A DNA stretch of 64,000 nucleotides from JACVRW01 sp963757815 (GTDB lineage Bacteria; Actinomycetota; Thermoleophilia; Solirubrobacterales; Thermoleophilaceae), in contig CAVWSN010000035.1 of assembly GCA_963757815.1 (NCBI GenBank), positions 349,202 to 413,201 of the forward strand. Direction: 5' to 3'. Both the position numbers and the translations under genes were made by a program. The first letter of the stretch is position 1. Each line of letters starts with the position of its first letter. A model generated the notes under the pieces. It ran no database searches. It was not told the DNA's origin and was given only the letters and a program-made list of their open reading frames with translations. This document shows, one piece after another, positions 30,370-39,025 of this stretch.

Positions 30370-30379
30370 ACCCCGCGCC

Positions 30380-31086
30380 CTAGGAGGCTTCGGCCTGCGG
30401 CGGGACGTTGTTCTCGCCGCCTGGGGCGGGACGTTGTTCTCCGCCGCCTGGGGCGGGACGTTGTTCTCGGCCTGCGGCGCCGAGGTGTTCTCGCCCTCGG
30501 CGGCGCGCGCGCCATCCCCGGACGGTTGCTCCTGCGGCTTCCGCTTGACCGGGGCCAGGAGCATGGTCATGTTGCGGCCGTCCTGCTGCGGCGCCTGCTC
30601 GACCGTCCCGAGGTCGGCCACGTCCTCGGCCAGCCTCATGAGCAGCATCTCGCCGCGCTCCGGATGCGTCTGCTCGCGGCCGCGGAACATGATCGTGACC
30701 TTCACGCGGTCATCGCCCTTCAGGAAGCGGACCACGTGGTTCTTCTTGGTCTCGTAGTCGTTCGTCGCGATCTTGGGCCGAAGCTTGATCTCGCGGACGT
30801 TGACCTGCTTCTGGTGGCGGCGGGCGGCCTTGGCCTTCTGCTCCTGCTCGTACTTGTACTTCGAGTAGTCGAGCACCCGCACGACCGGCGGGCGGGCGTC
30901 GGGGGCCACCTCGACCAGGTCGAGATCACGCTCCTGCGCGTAGCGGAGCGCCCTCTGCGTGTCGACGACCCCGATCTGGCCGCCGTCCTCGCCGATCAGG
31001 CGCACCTGCGGAACGCGGATGCGCTCATTGATGCGAGTCTCGTCGCGCTCAGGCGGGCGCCGATCGAACTTGCGCGGGATCGGCAC
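30380..31086 (-). CDS. infC: Translation initiation factor IF-3 with a repetitive C-terminal tail, one frameshift
   Basis: The N-domain is TRINERIRVPQVRLIGEDGG, then the linker and C-domain (VLDYSKYKYEQEQKAKAARR, VNVREIKLRPKIATNDYETK, VKVTIMFRGREQTHPERGEM, LGTVEQAPQQDGRNMTMLLA). After the normal end near PVKRKPQ there is a tail of ~40 residues containing ENTSAPQA and ENNVPPQA repeats. One repeat unit lacks a base near 30415; correcting it gives EAS and a TAG at 30380. Uncorrected, the frame would run to 30103 through the zinc-ribbon gene. GTG start at 31086, 45 bp after thrS. Confidence 0.93.
30383..30492 (-). repeat. Tandem ~24-27-bp repeats encoding ENNVPPQA in infC
   Basis: Four units of GAGAAC(A/C)AC...CAGGC(C/GGC(G)), lengths 24, 27, 26 and 24 bases, at the 3' end of infC. 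The 26-base unit is the one that breaks the frame. Such near-identical repeats are prone to slippage in the cell and to assembly error. Confidence 0.8.
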
Positions 31087-31131
31087 TAGCTGCAGCTACC
31101 GGCCGTCAAAAGCGCGAAGTTTTGCGGAACC

Positions 31132-33045
31132 TCATTCGCGGGCGAGTATAGCGGCGGATACCCGGCCCGCGAACTCGGCGACCGGCATCGCACCCTGGTC
31201 GCCCTCGCGGTGACGGCGCACCGCCACCTTGCCGTCGGCCTCCTCCTGGTCGCCCACCACGAGCATGTAGGGGATCTTGTGGAGCTCAGCGTCGCGGATC
31301 TTCTTGCCGACCGACTCCGTCCGCTCGTCGAGCCCGACCCGAATGCCGGCCTCGTCGAGCTCGCGTCCCACCGCGCGGGCGTACTCCAGATGGCGGTCCG
31401 CGATCGGCAGCACGATCGCCTGAACGGGCGCCAGCCAGAGGGGGAACTCGCCCGCGTAGTGCTCGATGAGGATGCCGATGAAGCGCTCGAAAGAGCCCAT
31501 CGAGGCGCGGTGGATCATCGCCGGCCGGTGCTCGGCGTTGTCCGCCCCGGTGTACACGAGCTCGAACCGCTCGGGCATGTAGTAGTCGAGCTGCACGGTC
31601 CCGAGCTGCCAGGAGCGGCCGATCGTGTCGGTCATGTGCAGGTCGATCTTCGGCCCGTAGAAGGCGCCGTCGCCCTCGTTCAGCTCGTACTCGAGGCCGC
31701 GGCTGTCGAGCGCGCGCTGGAGCGCCGCCTCGGCCTTGTCCCACATCTCCTCGGTCCCCACCCGCTTGTCGGGCCGGGTCGACAGCTCGAGCCGCGGCTC
31801 GAAGCCGAACTGGTCGTATATGAAGTAGCTGAAGTCGACGCAGCGCAGCACCTCCTCCTCGATCTGCTCCTCGGTGCAGAACACGTGCGCGTCGTCCTGA
31901 GTGATGTGCCGCACGCGCATCAGCCCATGCAGCGTGCCGCTCGGCTCGTGGCGGTGCACAAGACCCTGCTCGCAGTAGCGGATCGGCAGGTCGCGGTAGG
32001 AGCGCAGCTCGCGCTTGTAGATCTGCACGTGCGCCGGGCAGTTCATGGGCTTCAGGCCCATCGGATGGCCCTCGACGTCCGTGAAGTACATGTGGTCGCG
32101 GTACACGTGCCAGTGCCCCGACTGCTTCCAGAGGTCGACGGCGTAGAGGATCGGCGTGCGGACCTCGGTGTAGCCGTGGTCGACGTTGCTCGTACGCCAC
32201 AGCTTCGTCAGCTCGTTCCAGACGTGTACCCCGTTGGGCAGCCAGAAGGGCGACCCGGGCGAGAGGTCCGAGAACATGAACAGCTCGAGCTCGCGTCCGA
32301 GCTTGCGGTGATCGCGGGCGCGCGCCTCCTCGAGCCGGCGCAGGTGCTCCTCGAGGTCGTCCTTCGACAGGAAGGCGGTCCCGTACACGCGCGTGAGCAT
32401 CTGGCGGTCGGAGTCCCCGCGCCAGTACGCGCCGGCGACGCTCGTCAGCTTGAACGCCTTGATGCGCCCCGTGCCGGGGCCGTGCGGGCCGCGGCAGAGG
32501 TCCGTGAAGGGCCCGTTGCGGTAGAGCGAGACGGTCTCCACGCCTTCATCGCGGATGAGGTCCTCGATCAGCTCGACCTTGTAGTCCTGGCCCTCGGCCC
32601 GGAAGCGCTCGATCGCCTCGGCCACCGGCACCTCGGTGCGCTCGAAGTGCTCGTCGGCCTTGATGTGCTCGCGCATCTTGGCCTCGACTCGCTCGAAGTC
32701 CTCCTCGGTGAGCTTCTGCCCGTCGGGGAACTCGAAGTCGTAGTAGAAGCCGTCGTCGATCGGCGGGCCGATCGAGATCTTCACGCCCGGGTAGAGCTCG
32801 AGCACCGCGGTGGCGAGCACGTGGGCGGCGTCGTGGCGGATCAGCCAGAGCGCGTCGGGGTCCCTGGACGTCACGATCTCGACGGGGCCCTCCTCGAGCG
32901 GTGCGTCCAGATCGCGGAGGTCGCCGTTCTGGCGCACGCCCAGGGCCGCGCGGGCGAGGCCCTCGCCGATCGCGCGGGCCGCGTCGGCGCCGGTGGCGCC
33001 GTCCGGGAGCTCTAGCGGCGAGCCGTCGGGAAGCGTGACTCTCAT
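31132..33045 (-). CDS. thrS: Threonyl-tRNA synthetase
   Basis: 637 residues. TGS domain (MRVTLPDGSPLELPDGATGA), editing domain with the metal-site HDAAHVLATAVLELYPGVKI, class-II core (GLKPMNCPAHVQIYKRELRS with catalytic Cys; RHEPSGTLHGLMRVRHITQD; RPAMIHRASMGSFERFIGIL) and the anticodon-binding domain (LPIADRHLEYARAVGRELDE). The ATG at 33045 gives a full TGS domain. No T-box-like leader is visible; only ~30 bp separate it from the upstream PLP gene. Intact. Confidence 0.97.
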   Translation of the reverse strand: MRVTLPDGSPLELPDGATGADAARAIGEGLARAALGVRQNGDLRDLDAPLEEGPVEIVTSRDPDALWLIRHDAAHVLATAVLELYPGVKISIGPPIDDGFYYDFEFPDGQKLTEEDFERVEAKMREHIKADEHFERTEVPVAEAIERFRAEGQDYKVELIEDLIRDEGVETVSLYRNGPFTDLCRGPHGPGTGRIKAFKLTSVAGAYWRGDSDRQMLTRVYGTAFLSKDDLEEHLRRLEEARARDHRKLGRELELFMFSDLSPGSPFWLPNGVHVWNELTKLWRTSNVDHGYTEVRTPILYAVDLWKQSGHWHVYRDHMYFTDVEGHPMGLKPMNCPAHVQIYKRELRSYRDLPIRYCEQGLVHRHEPSGTLHGLMRVRHITQDDAHVFCTEEQIEEEVLRCVDFSYFIYDQFGFEPRLELSTRPDKRVGTEEMWDKAEAALQRALDSRGLEYELNEGDGAFYGPKIDLHMTDTIGRSWQLGTVQLDYYMPERFELVYTGADNAEHRPAMIHRASMGSFERFIGILIEHYAGEFPLWLAPVQAIVLPIADRHLEYARAVGRELDEAGIRVGLDERTESVGKKIRDAELHKIPYMLVVGDQEEADGKVAVRRHREGDQGAMPVAEFAGRVSAAILARE

Positions 33046-33074
33046 CTCTCCCGAGACGCTACCGACCGCGTTGC

Positions 33075-34241
33075 TCAGCGCGCCAGCTCGGCGAGCTCGG
33101 CGAGGAGCCCGTCGACCTCCCCAGGGGTGTTGTAGTGGATCAGCCCGATGCGCACGGCCTCGTCCTCGTAGGGCAGCAGCGGTCTGAGGCCAAGCGAATA
33201 CCAGCTGTCGTGGTGCCACACGCCGTAGCCCCGTGCGGCGAGCCGCTCCGCGACGTCGCGGGCGGCCACCCCCGCCACATTGACCAGGAAGGTCGGCACG
33301 CGGTCGCGCTGGGTCGCCGGCCCGTAGAGCTCGACGCCCTCGGGCAGGCCCCTGAGGAAGCGCTCGCAGAGCTCCCGCTCGAACGGGACGATCGCGTCGA
33401 ACCCGCCGATCGACTCCATGTACTCGACCGTCGCGGTCAGTCCGGCGAGCAGCTCGAATGGAGGCGTGCCGGTCTCGAAGCGGCGCCCGATCGGGCTGCT
33501 CGGGGACGGCCGCGCCTTGAACGGGCGCCAGGACTCGACCGCCTCGGGGCGCACAAAGGCCATCCCCAGGTGCGGGCCGCACCACTTGTAGGCCGAGCAG
33601 AGCAGCAGGTCGGCGCCGATCGCCCGCACGTCGACCGGCTCGTGCGCGGCGTAGTGCACCGCGTCGATCCACGCGAGCGCGCCGGCCTCGTGGGCGAGCG
33701 AGCAGACGCGCGCCGCGTCCGTGACCGCACCGACGGCGTTCGAGGCCCACGCGAAGGCCACGACCCGAGTCCGCCCGGAGAGCTTCCGCTCGAGGTCGGC
33801 GTAGTCGAGCGTGAGGTCGTCGAGGAGATCCACGTGCCGGACTTCGAGACCGAGGTCCGCCCCCAGCTCGACCCAGGGGGCCACGCCTCCATCGTGGTCG
33901 AGCCTCGTCACGACGATCTCGTCGCCGGGGCGCAGGTCGCGTGCGAGCGTGCGGGCGAGGGCGAAGTTGAGCGTCGTCATGTTCGCTCCGAACGCCACCT
34001 CGCCCGGGTCGCAGCCGAGCCAGCGCGCGGCGGCGGCCTTGGCGTCCGCGAGGATGCCCGCGACCCGGCGTCCCGTCTCGTACGGGGCGCCAAGATTGCC
34101 GCTCGCGTCCCGTAGCGCGCGGGCCATGGCTTCGCCGACCTCGTCCGGCACCTGCGACCCGCCGGGAGCGTCGAAGAAACGGAAGTCGTCGCCAAGTGAG
34201 GAGTAGCGGCGCCTGACCGCCTCCACGTCGAACGCGGCCAC
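33075..34241 (-). CDS. Class-V PLP enzyme, cysteine-desulfurase-like
   Basis: 388 residues, of the 'cysteine desulfurase-like, VC1184-type' group. It has FRFFDAPGGSQVPDEVGEAM at the start, AFGANMTTLNFALARTLARD, TRLDHDGGVAPWVELGADLG, AWIDAVHYAAHEPVDVRAIG and the PLP lysine in LLLCSAYKWCGPHLGMAFVR. The mobile loop Cys of true desulfurases is not obvious. It is fourth after fumarylacetoacetase and tryptophan dioxygenase. Kynureninase is also a class-V enzyme, so a kynureninase-like role is possible but unproven. Confidence 0.8.
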   Translation of the reverse strand: MAAFDVEAVRRRYSSLGDDFRFFDAPGGSQVPDEVGEAMARALRDASGNLGAPYETGRRVAGILADAKAAAARWLGCDPGEVAFGANMTTLNFALARTLARDLRPGDEIVVTRLDHDGGVAPWVELGADLGLEVRHVDLLDDLTLDYADLERKLSGRTRVVAFAWASNAVGAVTDAARVCSLAHEAGALAWIDAVHYAAHEPVDVRAIGADLLLCSAYKWCGPHLGMAFVRPEAVESWRPFKARPSPSSPIGRRFETGTPPFELLAGLTATVEYMESIGGFDAIVPFERELCERFLRGLPEGVELYGPATQRDRVPTFLVNVAGVAARDVAERLAARGYGVWHHDSWYSLGLRPLLPYEDEAVRIGLIHYNTPGEVDGLLAELAELAR

Positions 34242-34245
34242 GCCT

Positions 34246-34980
34246 CTAGCGGCCGGAGCCGTGGCCCGGGGAGCCCTCGCCGGGTGGCTGGTCCGAGAGC
34301 TCAGTGAGCCGGTCGCGCGCCTCCCAGAGCTCCGGGACGAAGCTCTGCTGGATCAGCCGGCCCAGCACCTCGACGGGGGTCCCCTGCGTTCCGACGACAT
34401 TCGCGCCGATCACACGCGTGATCACCTTGTAGTGGCGGTAGCGCCAGACATTGACGCGCTCGTCCCACTCGATCAGCTGCTCGGCGAGCTGGTAGAGGTC
34501 CTCATGGTCGCGGCCGCGTTGGTAGAGCTCCACCAGGGTCAGGCCGGCGCGGTCGAGAGCTTTCCGGAACGCGCCCAGCAGACGGGGCGTGATCTCGCGC
34601 ACCCCTCTGAAGCCGGGTGAGTCGAAGCCGCTGCCGTGGCCCAGCACCCTGCGCACCTCGTGGTACTCCCATGGCGAGATGTGCTCGAGCATGTCGAGCT
34701 GCGACGTGATCAGGCTCAGACACAGATTGGCCCGGCGCAGCACGCGCAGCGCTGCCGGGAGATCGCCCTGCTCGACCCGTTTGGTGCCCTCCCCCACCTC
34801 GGCGATCGCGAGCTTCAGCCACAGCTCCGACGACTGATGCACAGTCTGGAAGAGGAGCTCGTCGCGATGCGCCTGCTCCTCCGGCGTCTTCTGTAGAGCC
34901 AGCAGCTCGTCGGTGCGTAGGTAGCGCTCGTAGTCGCTCGCCCCCGGACCCGGCAGGATCGGCTGGTCGTAGTCGCTCAT
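34246..34980 (-). CDS. kynA: Tryptophan 2,3-dioxygenase
   Basis: Heme enzyme that opens the indole ring of tryptophan to N-formylkynurenine. 244 residues, typical of the short actinobacterial form. It has YERYLRTDELLALQKTPEEQ, LLFQTVHQSSELWLKLAIAE with the heme-pocket His, SGFDSPGFRGVREI and YRHYKVITRVIGANVVGTQG (substrate loop). The start overlaps the fahA stop by 4 bp. The C-terminal Pro/Gly-rich end (QPPGEGSPGHGSGR) is probably disordered. Confidence 0.93.
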   Translation of the reverse strand: MSDYDQPILPGPGASDYERYLRTDELLALQKTPEEQAHRDELLFQTVHQSSELWLKLAIAEVGEGTKRVEQGDLPAALRVLRRANLCLSLITSQLDMLEHISPWEYHEVRRVLGHGSGFDSPGFRGVREITPRLLGAFRKALDRAGLTLVELYQRGRDHEDLYQLAEQLIEWDERVNVWRYRHYKVITRVIGANVVGTQGTPVEVLGRLIQQSFVPELWEARDRLTELSDQPPGEGSPGHGSGR

Positions 34981-36032
34981 TTTTCCCAGCCTACGGCCGG
35001 CTCGATCCTGCCGCGGACCTCGCCGAGCGGCTCGCCGCGCAGCACCACCTCATCGCCGTCCTCGAGGAAGCTGCGCGTTGCTCCGCCCGGGAGCTCGAGC
35101 GGTTCGGCGCCGTTCCAGCTCAATTCGATCAGGCTGCCGCGCTCGTCGGGCTCCGGACCGGAGATCGTCCCGGTGGCGAGCAGGTCGCCGGTGCGCAGGC
35201 TCGCGCCGTTGACCGTGAGGTGGGCGATCTGCTGGCTGAGGGACCAGTACAGGTGGCGCGTGTTGGAGCGCGCGACCACGGTTCCGTTCAATTCGACCTC
35301 GAGCGGGATGTCGAATGCCCAGGGCTGCTCACGGAGGTAGGGCAGCGGCTCCGGCTCCTGGCGCTCGGCGGCGACGCGGCTGTCAAGCAGCTCTTCGATC
35401 GGCACCACCCACGCACTCACCGAGGTTGCGAACGACTTGCCGAGGAACGGCCCCAGCGGCTGGTACTCCCAGGCCTGGATGTCGCGTGCCGACCAGTCGT
35501 TCACGAGCACCATCCCGAACACGTGGTCGAGAGCCCGGTCGATCGGCACGGGCTCACCCAGCGTGCTGGGGGTGCCGATCACGAAGCCCGCCTCGAGCTC
35601 GATGTCGAGCCGCTCGCTCGGCCCGAAGACCGCGCCCGGGCGCTGGCCCGACGGGCGCACGACCGCGCTGCCCGTGGGCACCACGGTGCCGGCCCGCCCG
35701 TGGTAGCCGACCGGCAGGTGGCGCCAGTTCGGCATCAGCGGATCGCCGTCGGGGCGGAACATCCGCCCGAGATTGCGGGCGTGGTGGATCGAGGAGAAGA
35801 AGTCCACGTAGTCGGCGACCTCGAACGGCATCGCCAACTCGGCGTCCTCGAGCGGCCGTCCCTCCTCCTCGACGCGTGCGGCAACCTCGCGCCTGAACTC
35901 CGGGCCGCGTGCCATGAAGGCGTTCAGCGAGCGCGCGGCGAGCACCTCGTCGAGCTCGCTCAGGTCGAGCACGCCCCCGTCCACCCGAGCGCAGACGCCG
36001 CCCCCCGCGAGCACCCCGTAGGCGAGCGTCAC
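34977..36032 (-). CDS. fahA: Fumarylacetoacetase (fumarylacetoacetate hydrolase)
   Basis: Last step of tyrosine/homogentisate breakdown, yielding fumarate and acetoacetate. 351 residues: DFFSSIHHARNLGRMFRPDG, PVGYHGRAGTVVPTGSAVVR (catalytic His region), LDIELEAGFVIGTPSTLGEP (metal Glu), MVLVNDWSARDIQAWEYQPL (metal Asp), LGKSFATSVSAWVVPI and LLATGTISGPEPDERGSLIE. It is shorter than the eukaryotic enzyme at the N-terminus. It overlaps both neighbours by 4 bp within a five-gene operon. Confidence 0.93.
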   Translation of the reverse strand: MTLAYGVLAGGGVCARVDGGVLDLSELDEVLAARSLNAFMARGPEFRREVAARVEEEGRPLEDAELAMPFEVADYVDFFSSIHHARNLGRMFRPDGDPLMPNWRHLPVGYHGRAGTVVPTGSAVVRPSGQRPGAVFGPSERLDIELEAGFVIGTPSTLGEPVPIDRALDHVFGMVLVNDWSARDIQAWEYQPLGPFLGKSFATSVSAWVVPIEELLDSRVAAERQEPEPLPYLREQPWAFDIPLEVELNGTVVARSNTRHLYWSLSQQIAHLTVNGASLRTGDLLATGTISGPEPDERGSLIELSWNGAEPLELPGGATRSFLEDGDEVVLRGEPLGEVRGRIEPAVGWEK

Positions 36033-36940
36033 TCGAGCACCCCTATCGCCTGCAGGTCCTCAACGGGCTCGCGCCAGCTGCAGCTCCCGTAGGAGACGAA
36101 CAGATGCCTGCGCGCGGCCTCGATCTCGTCCGACGAGGCGCGCTGCTGCCCGACGCGGATGCCGTCGGCCGCGACCTCGAACGCCTGCGGGTCCTCCTCG
36201 GCGAGCACCCGCTCCAGCCCGCCTGGGCGCAGGTTGTGGGCGGCGGCGAAGGACGCTGCGGCGAGCAGGTTGAGGAAGCCATGCATGTACGTGCCGGTGG
36301 CCTCGTCGACGTGCCGCACAGGATGGTGGAGGCCGGCCGTGGCCTTCAGCACGACGCCCGTGTCGCGGCACGAGGCGAGCACGAGGGCGACCTGCTCGAC
36401 CGGCGGAAACGCGGCCGCTGTCTCGCCCCCGCAGCGCAGCTTGGCCCGCGCGCCGATCGCGGCGGCGGCGCCGATCGCCGCGGGCAGTGTGTCGCGCCAG
36501 CGCTCGCCCGGCAGCAGCTCGAGATAGACCTCGGCCTTCAGCGGCCGGAGCGCGGTCTGGGCGGCGAGCAGCGCCGCGGAGCTCGGGCGCGGCGACGGCA
36601 GGCCCACCTCGACCGCCGCCACTGGAGCGCCCGCGCGGGCCGCGGCGGCCACATCGTGGGCGTCGGCCTCGAGCGCCTCGGTCCAGCTGGCCTCGTCCCC
36701 GGCCGCGACCCCGTCGAGGACGACGCTGAGCTGGGGGGCGTCGCCCCAACCGCCGAGCGCGTCCTCGAGCTCACCGAGCCGTGATGCGGGGCAGACAAAG
36801 CGGGCGATCATCCAGGCGTTGGCGTCCCGGCGCGCGAGCCGATCCTCGGCCACGGCGTCCTCCATGTCCATGCTCGCCGGCGGGAACAACGGGGCGTGGT
36901 CGATCAGGGAGCCGAGCAGCGCCCGGCGGGCATCGCTCAC
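36029..36940 (-). CDS. Conserved protein of unknown function in the aromatic-catabolism operon
   Basis: 303 residues. No enzyme family is recognised. It is Ala-rich with an alternating strand/helix pattern resembling a TIM barrel: LKAEVYLELLPGERWRDTLP, RAKLRCGGETAAAFPPVEQV, DTGVVLKATAGLHHPVRHVD, YMHGFLNLLAAASFAAAHNL. HHPVRH and GGET are candidate functional spots. The GTG at 36940 overlaps the upstream stop (GTGA). Position between a metallo-beta-lactamase and fahA suggests a role in tyrosine/tryptophan breakdown. That link is inference only. Confidence 0.7.
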   Translation of the reverse strand: MSDARRALLGSLIDHAPLFPPASMDMEDAVAEDRLARRDANAWMIARFVCPASRLGELEDALGGWGDAPQLSVVLDGVAAGDEASWTEALEADAHDVAAAARAGAPVAAVEVGLPSPRPSSAALLAAQTALRPLKAEVYLELLPGERWRDTLPAAIGAAAAIGARAKLRCGGETAAAFPPVEQVALVLASCRDTGVVLKATAGLHHPVRHVDEATGTYMHGFLNLLAAASFAAAHNLRPGGLERVLAEEDPQAFEVAADGIRVGQQRASSDEIEAARRHLFVSYGSCSWREPVEDLQAIGVLE

Positions 36941-37674
36941 CGGCTGACGCGGCTGCCCGGCACGATGTCGTCGCGCCCGTCCGGCCAGCGCACCCAGGCC
37001 TTGTGGCCGCCGTCGTAGTCCGGTGCCCACAGCACGAGCGTCGCCTCCTGATCCTCTACCCGGCACGGTTCGTCGCCCTCCTCGTCGAGGCCTCGCCACA
37101 GCCGCACGAAGGCGTTCGAGTCCCACTCCTCTCCCACGGTCGTCGGGTCGGTGTGCCCGGGGTGCAGGCGGGTGTCCGGGGGCAGCTTCATGAGCACTTC
37201 CATGATCGAGTGGCGCAGGTCCTCGAAACTCGTGGAGCCGGGCGCGCGCACGCCGCCGACCGAGCCCCGGAAGAGCGTGTCGCCTGTGAAGACGTCCTGC
37301 TCGTTGACGACGAAGTTGAGCATTCCGGCGGTGTGGCCCGGCGTGTGCAGCGAGCCGATCTCGAGCTCGCCGGCCTGGACCGGCTCGCCGGGCTCGATCG
37401 TGCGGTCGACCCCGGTGAGCAGCTCGGCCTCGAGCGGGTGCGCGAGCGTCTCCACCCCGTGCCGCTGCCGCCAGGCGTCGGCCTCGGCCACGTGGTCGTG
37501 GTGATGGTGGGTGAGGAGCAGCAGCCGTACGTCGAGGCCGAGCCGCTCGGCCGCGTCGAGGAGCGGGCCCGACGGGCCGCCGGCATCGATCACGACGGCG
37601 GTCCCACCCTCGCGGTCCGCCACGAGGTAGGTGTTCGACAGCCAGTCGGGGTGCATGGAGCGCTCGATGATCAT
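36937..37674 (-). CDS. Metallo-beta-lactamase-fold hydrolase (glyoxalase II-like)
   Basis: 245 residues. The zinc motif is LLLTHHHHDHVAEAD, with further ligands in LHTPGHTAGMLNFVV, FTGDTLFRG and LHPGHTDPTT. The domain ends near residue 190; ~55 further residues contain VLWAPDYDGGHKAWVRWPDG. Probably cleaves a thioester such as a glutathione- or mycothiol-like adduct; the substrate is unknown. It is first in the operon leading to fahA-kynA and is divergent from the PLP gene at 37704 (30 bp). Confidence 0.85.
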   Translation of the reverse strand: MIIERSMHPDWLSNTYLVADREGGTAVVIDAGGPSGPLLDAAERLGLDVRLLLLTHHHHDHVAEADAWRQRHGVETLAHPLEAELLTGVDRTIEPGEPVQAGELEIGSLHTPGHTAGMLNFVVNEQDVFTGDTLFRGSVGGVRAPGSTSFEDLRHSIMEVLMKLPPDTRLHPGHTDPTTVGEEWDSNAFVRLWRGLDEEGDEPCRVEDQEATLVLWAPDYDGGHKAWVRWPDGRDDIVPGSRVSR

Positions 37675-37703
37675 CGTGGGCGTGAGCCTAGTATCCGGCC
37701 GCC

Positions 37704-38785
37704 ATGCACGACCTCCGCGCCCAGTTTCCGGTGCTCGAGCGGTTCGCGTACCTGAACGCCGGCACGAACGGGCCGGTGCCGCGGCAGGCCCTCGCGGCCG
37801 CCGAGGCGTCCCTGCGCCGCCAGGCCGAGGAGGGCCGCAGCAGCACGGAGTTCTTCGAGGAGCTGATCGAGCGGGCCGACACGCCTGCGCGCCCGAATCG
37901 CGGGGCTGATCGGCGCGGACGCCGCCGAGCTGGCGCTGAACGGCTCGACCACCGACGGCGTGAACGCCGTGCTCCACGCCCTCGACCTGCGCGCCGGCGA
38001 TGAGCTGCTCACGTCCGACGAGGAGCACCCCGGCGTGCTCGGACCGCTCGCGGCCGCGCGCGTCGCCCACGACATCCGGGTACGGGTCGTCCCCTTCGAC
38101 GAGCTCGCCGTCCGCGGTCGGGCCAGGCACGCGGATGGTGGTGTGCTCGCACGTCTCGTGGATCACCGGGAAGGTGGTCGACGCCGCGGCGCTCGCGGCC
38201 ACGGGGACGCCCGTCCTGCTCGACGGCGCCCAGGGCCTCGGGGCGGTGCCGTTCGACGTCCGCGAGCTCGGCTGCGATTTCTACGCCGCCTCCGGCCAGA
38301 AGTGGCTCTGCGGCCCGAACGGCCTCGGCTACCTGTACGCGCGCGCTGACCGGATCGAGGACCTGCGCGCGCCCTGGTCCGGCTACCACGCCGTCGAGGA
38401 TCCCCACGACCCGCTCGGCTCGCCGCTGCAGCCGGACGCCCGGCGACTCGGCACCGGCTATCCCGCTCATCACCACCTCGAGTGGGCGCATGCGGCGCTC
38501 GACGTCCTCGAGGGGCCCGGCATCGGCGGCGTGCAGGAGCGAGCTATCGACCTGGCCGCCTCGCTCGCCTCTCGGCTCGCCGGCCGAGGGATCGGGCTGT
38601 CGCCACGCGGTCGTTCGACGCTCGTCTCGTTCGAGGCGCCCGACCCGCCCGCACTGGTCGAGCGGCTGGCCGGCGACCGGTTCGTGCTGCGCCACCTGCC
38701 CGAGACCGCCTACGTCCGTGCCTCGGTCGGGGCCTGGAACACCGAGGAGGAGATCGAGCGGCTGGCTGCGCTCGTCGCGGCCTGA
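37704..38785 (+). CDS. Class-V aminotransferase/desulfurase-like enzyme, frameshifted
   Basis: About 360 residues. Blocks: LRAQFPVLERFAYLNAGTNG at the start, ADAAELALNGSTTDGVNAVL, LTSDEEHPGVLGPLAAARVA, VLLDGAQGLGAVPFDVRELG (PLP Asp) and the Schiff-base lysine in FYAASGQKWLCGPNGLGYLY. Frames change near 37890 and 38125. The sequence is EgtE/IscS-like but substrate-neutral. It is the second class-V PLP gene within 5 kb. Divergent from the metallo-beta-lactamase operon, so the two may share a promoter region. Confidence 0.8.
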
Positions 38786-38788
38786 CTT

Positions 38789-39025
38789 CTATTCGGCGAG
38801 CACGACGATGCCGAGCACCACGGCGGCGAGCACGGCCACCACCGCTACGACGCCCAGGGCTCCGAACAGAGTCGCCTCCCCCGAGCGGCCCGCCCGACCG
38901 AGGTCGATCGCACGAGTGGCGCCGAAGATCGCGAGCCCGTAGACCGCGGTGACCCCGATGCCCGCGGCCAGCGAGACCCAGATCACCTCGAGAAGGGCGC
39001 CGGTGTCGACGATCGACGCAATCAC
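38789..39025 (-). CDS. Small two-helix membrane protein after the phosphate permease
   Basis: 78 residues with two membrane helices (LEVIWVSLAAGIGVTAVYGL and ATLFGALGVVAVVAVLAAVV) joined by a basic loop (RAIDLGRAGRSG). Its ATG overlaps the stop of the phosphate permease gene by 4 bp, so it is the third gene of that operon. It may be a subunit or stabiliser of the permease; no family is recognised. Confidence 0.65.
   Translation of the reverse strand: MIASIVDTGALLEVIWVSLAAGIGVTAVYGLAIFGATRAIDLGRAGRSGEATLFGALGVVAVVAVLAAVVLGIVVLAE

Noticed and set aside
30103..30379. Extended IF3 reading frame to 30103
   Set aside because: Caused by one missing base in the repeat; the corrected frame ends at 30380, before the zinc-ribbon gene.
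31210..33015. 601-codon plus-strand frame opposite thrS
   Set aside because: Antisense shadow of an intact, highly conserved synthetase.
33046..33074. T-box leader before thrS
   Set aside because: Only ~30 bp separate it from the upstream gene; there is no room for a T-box.
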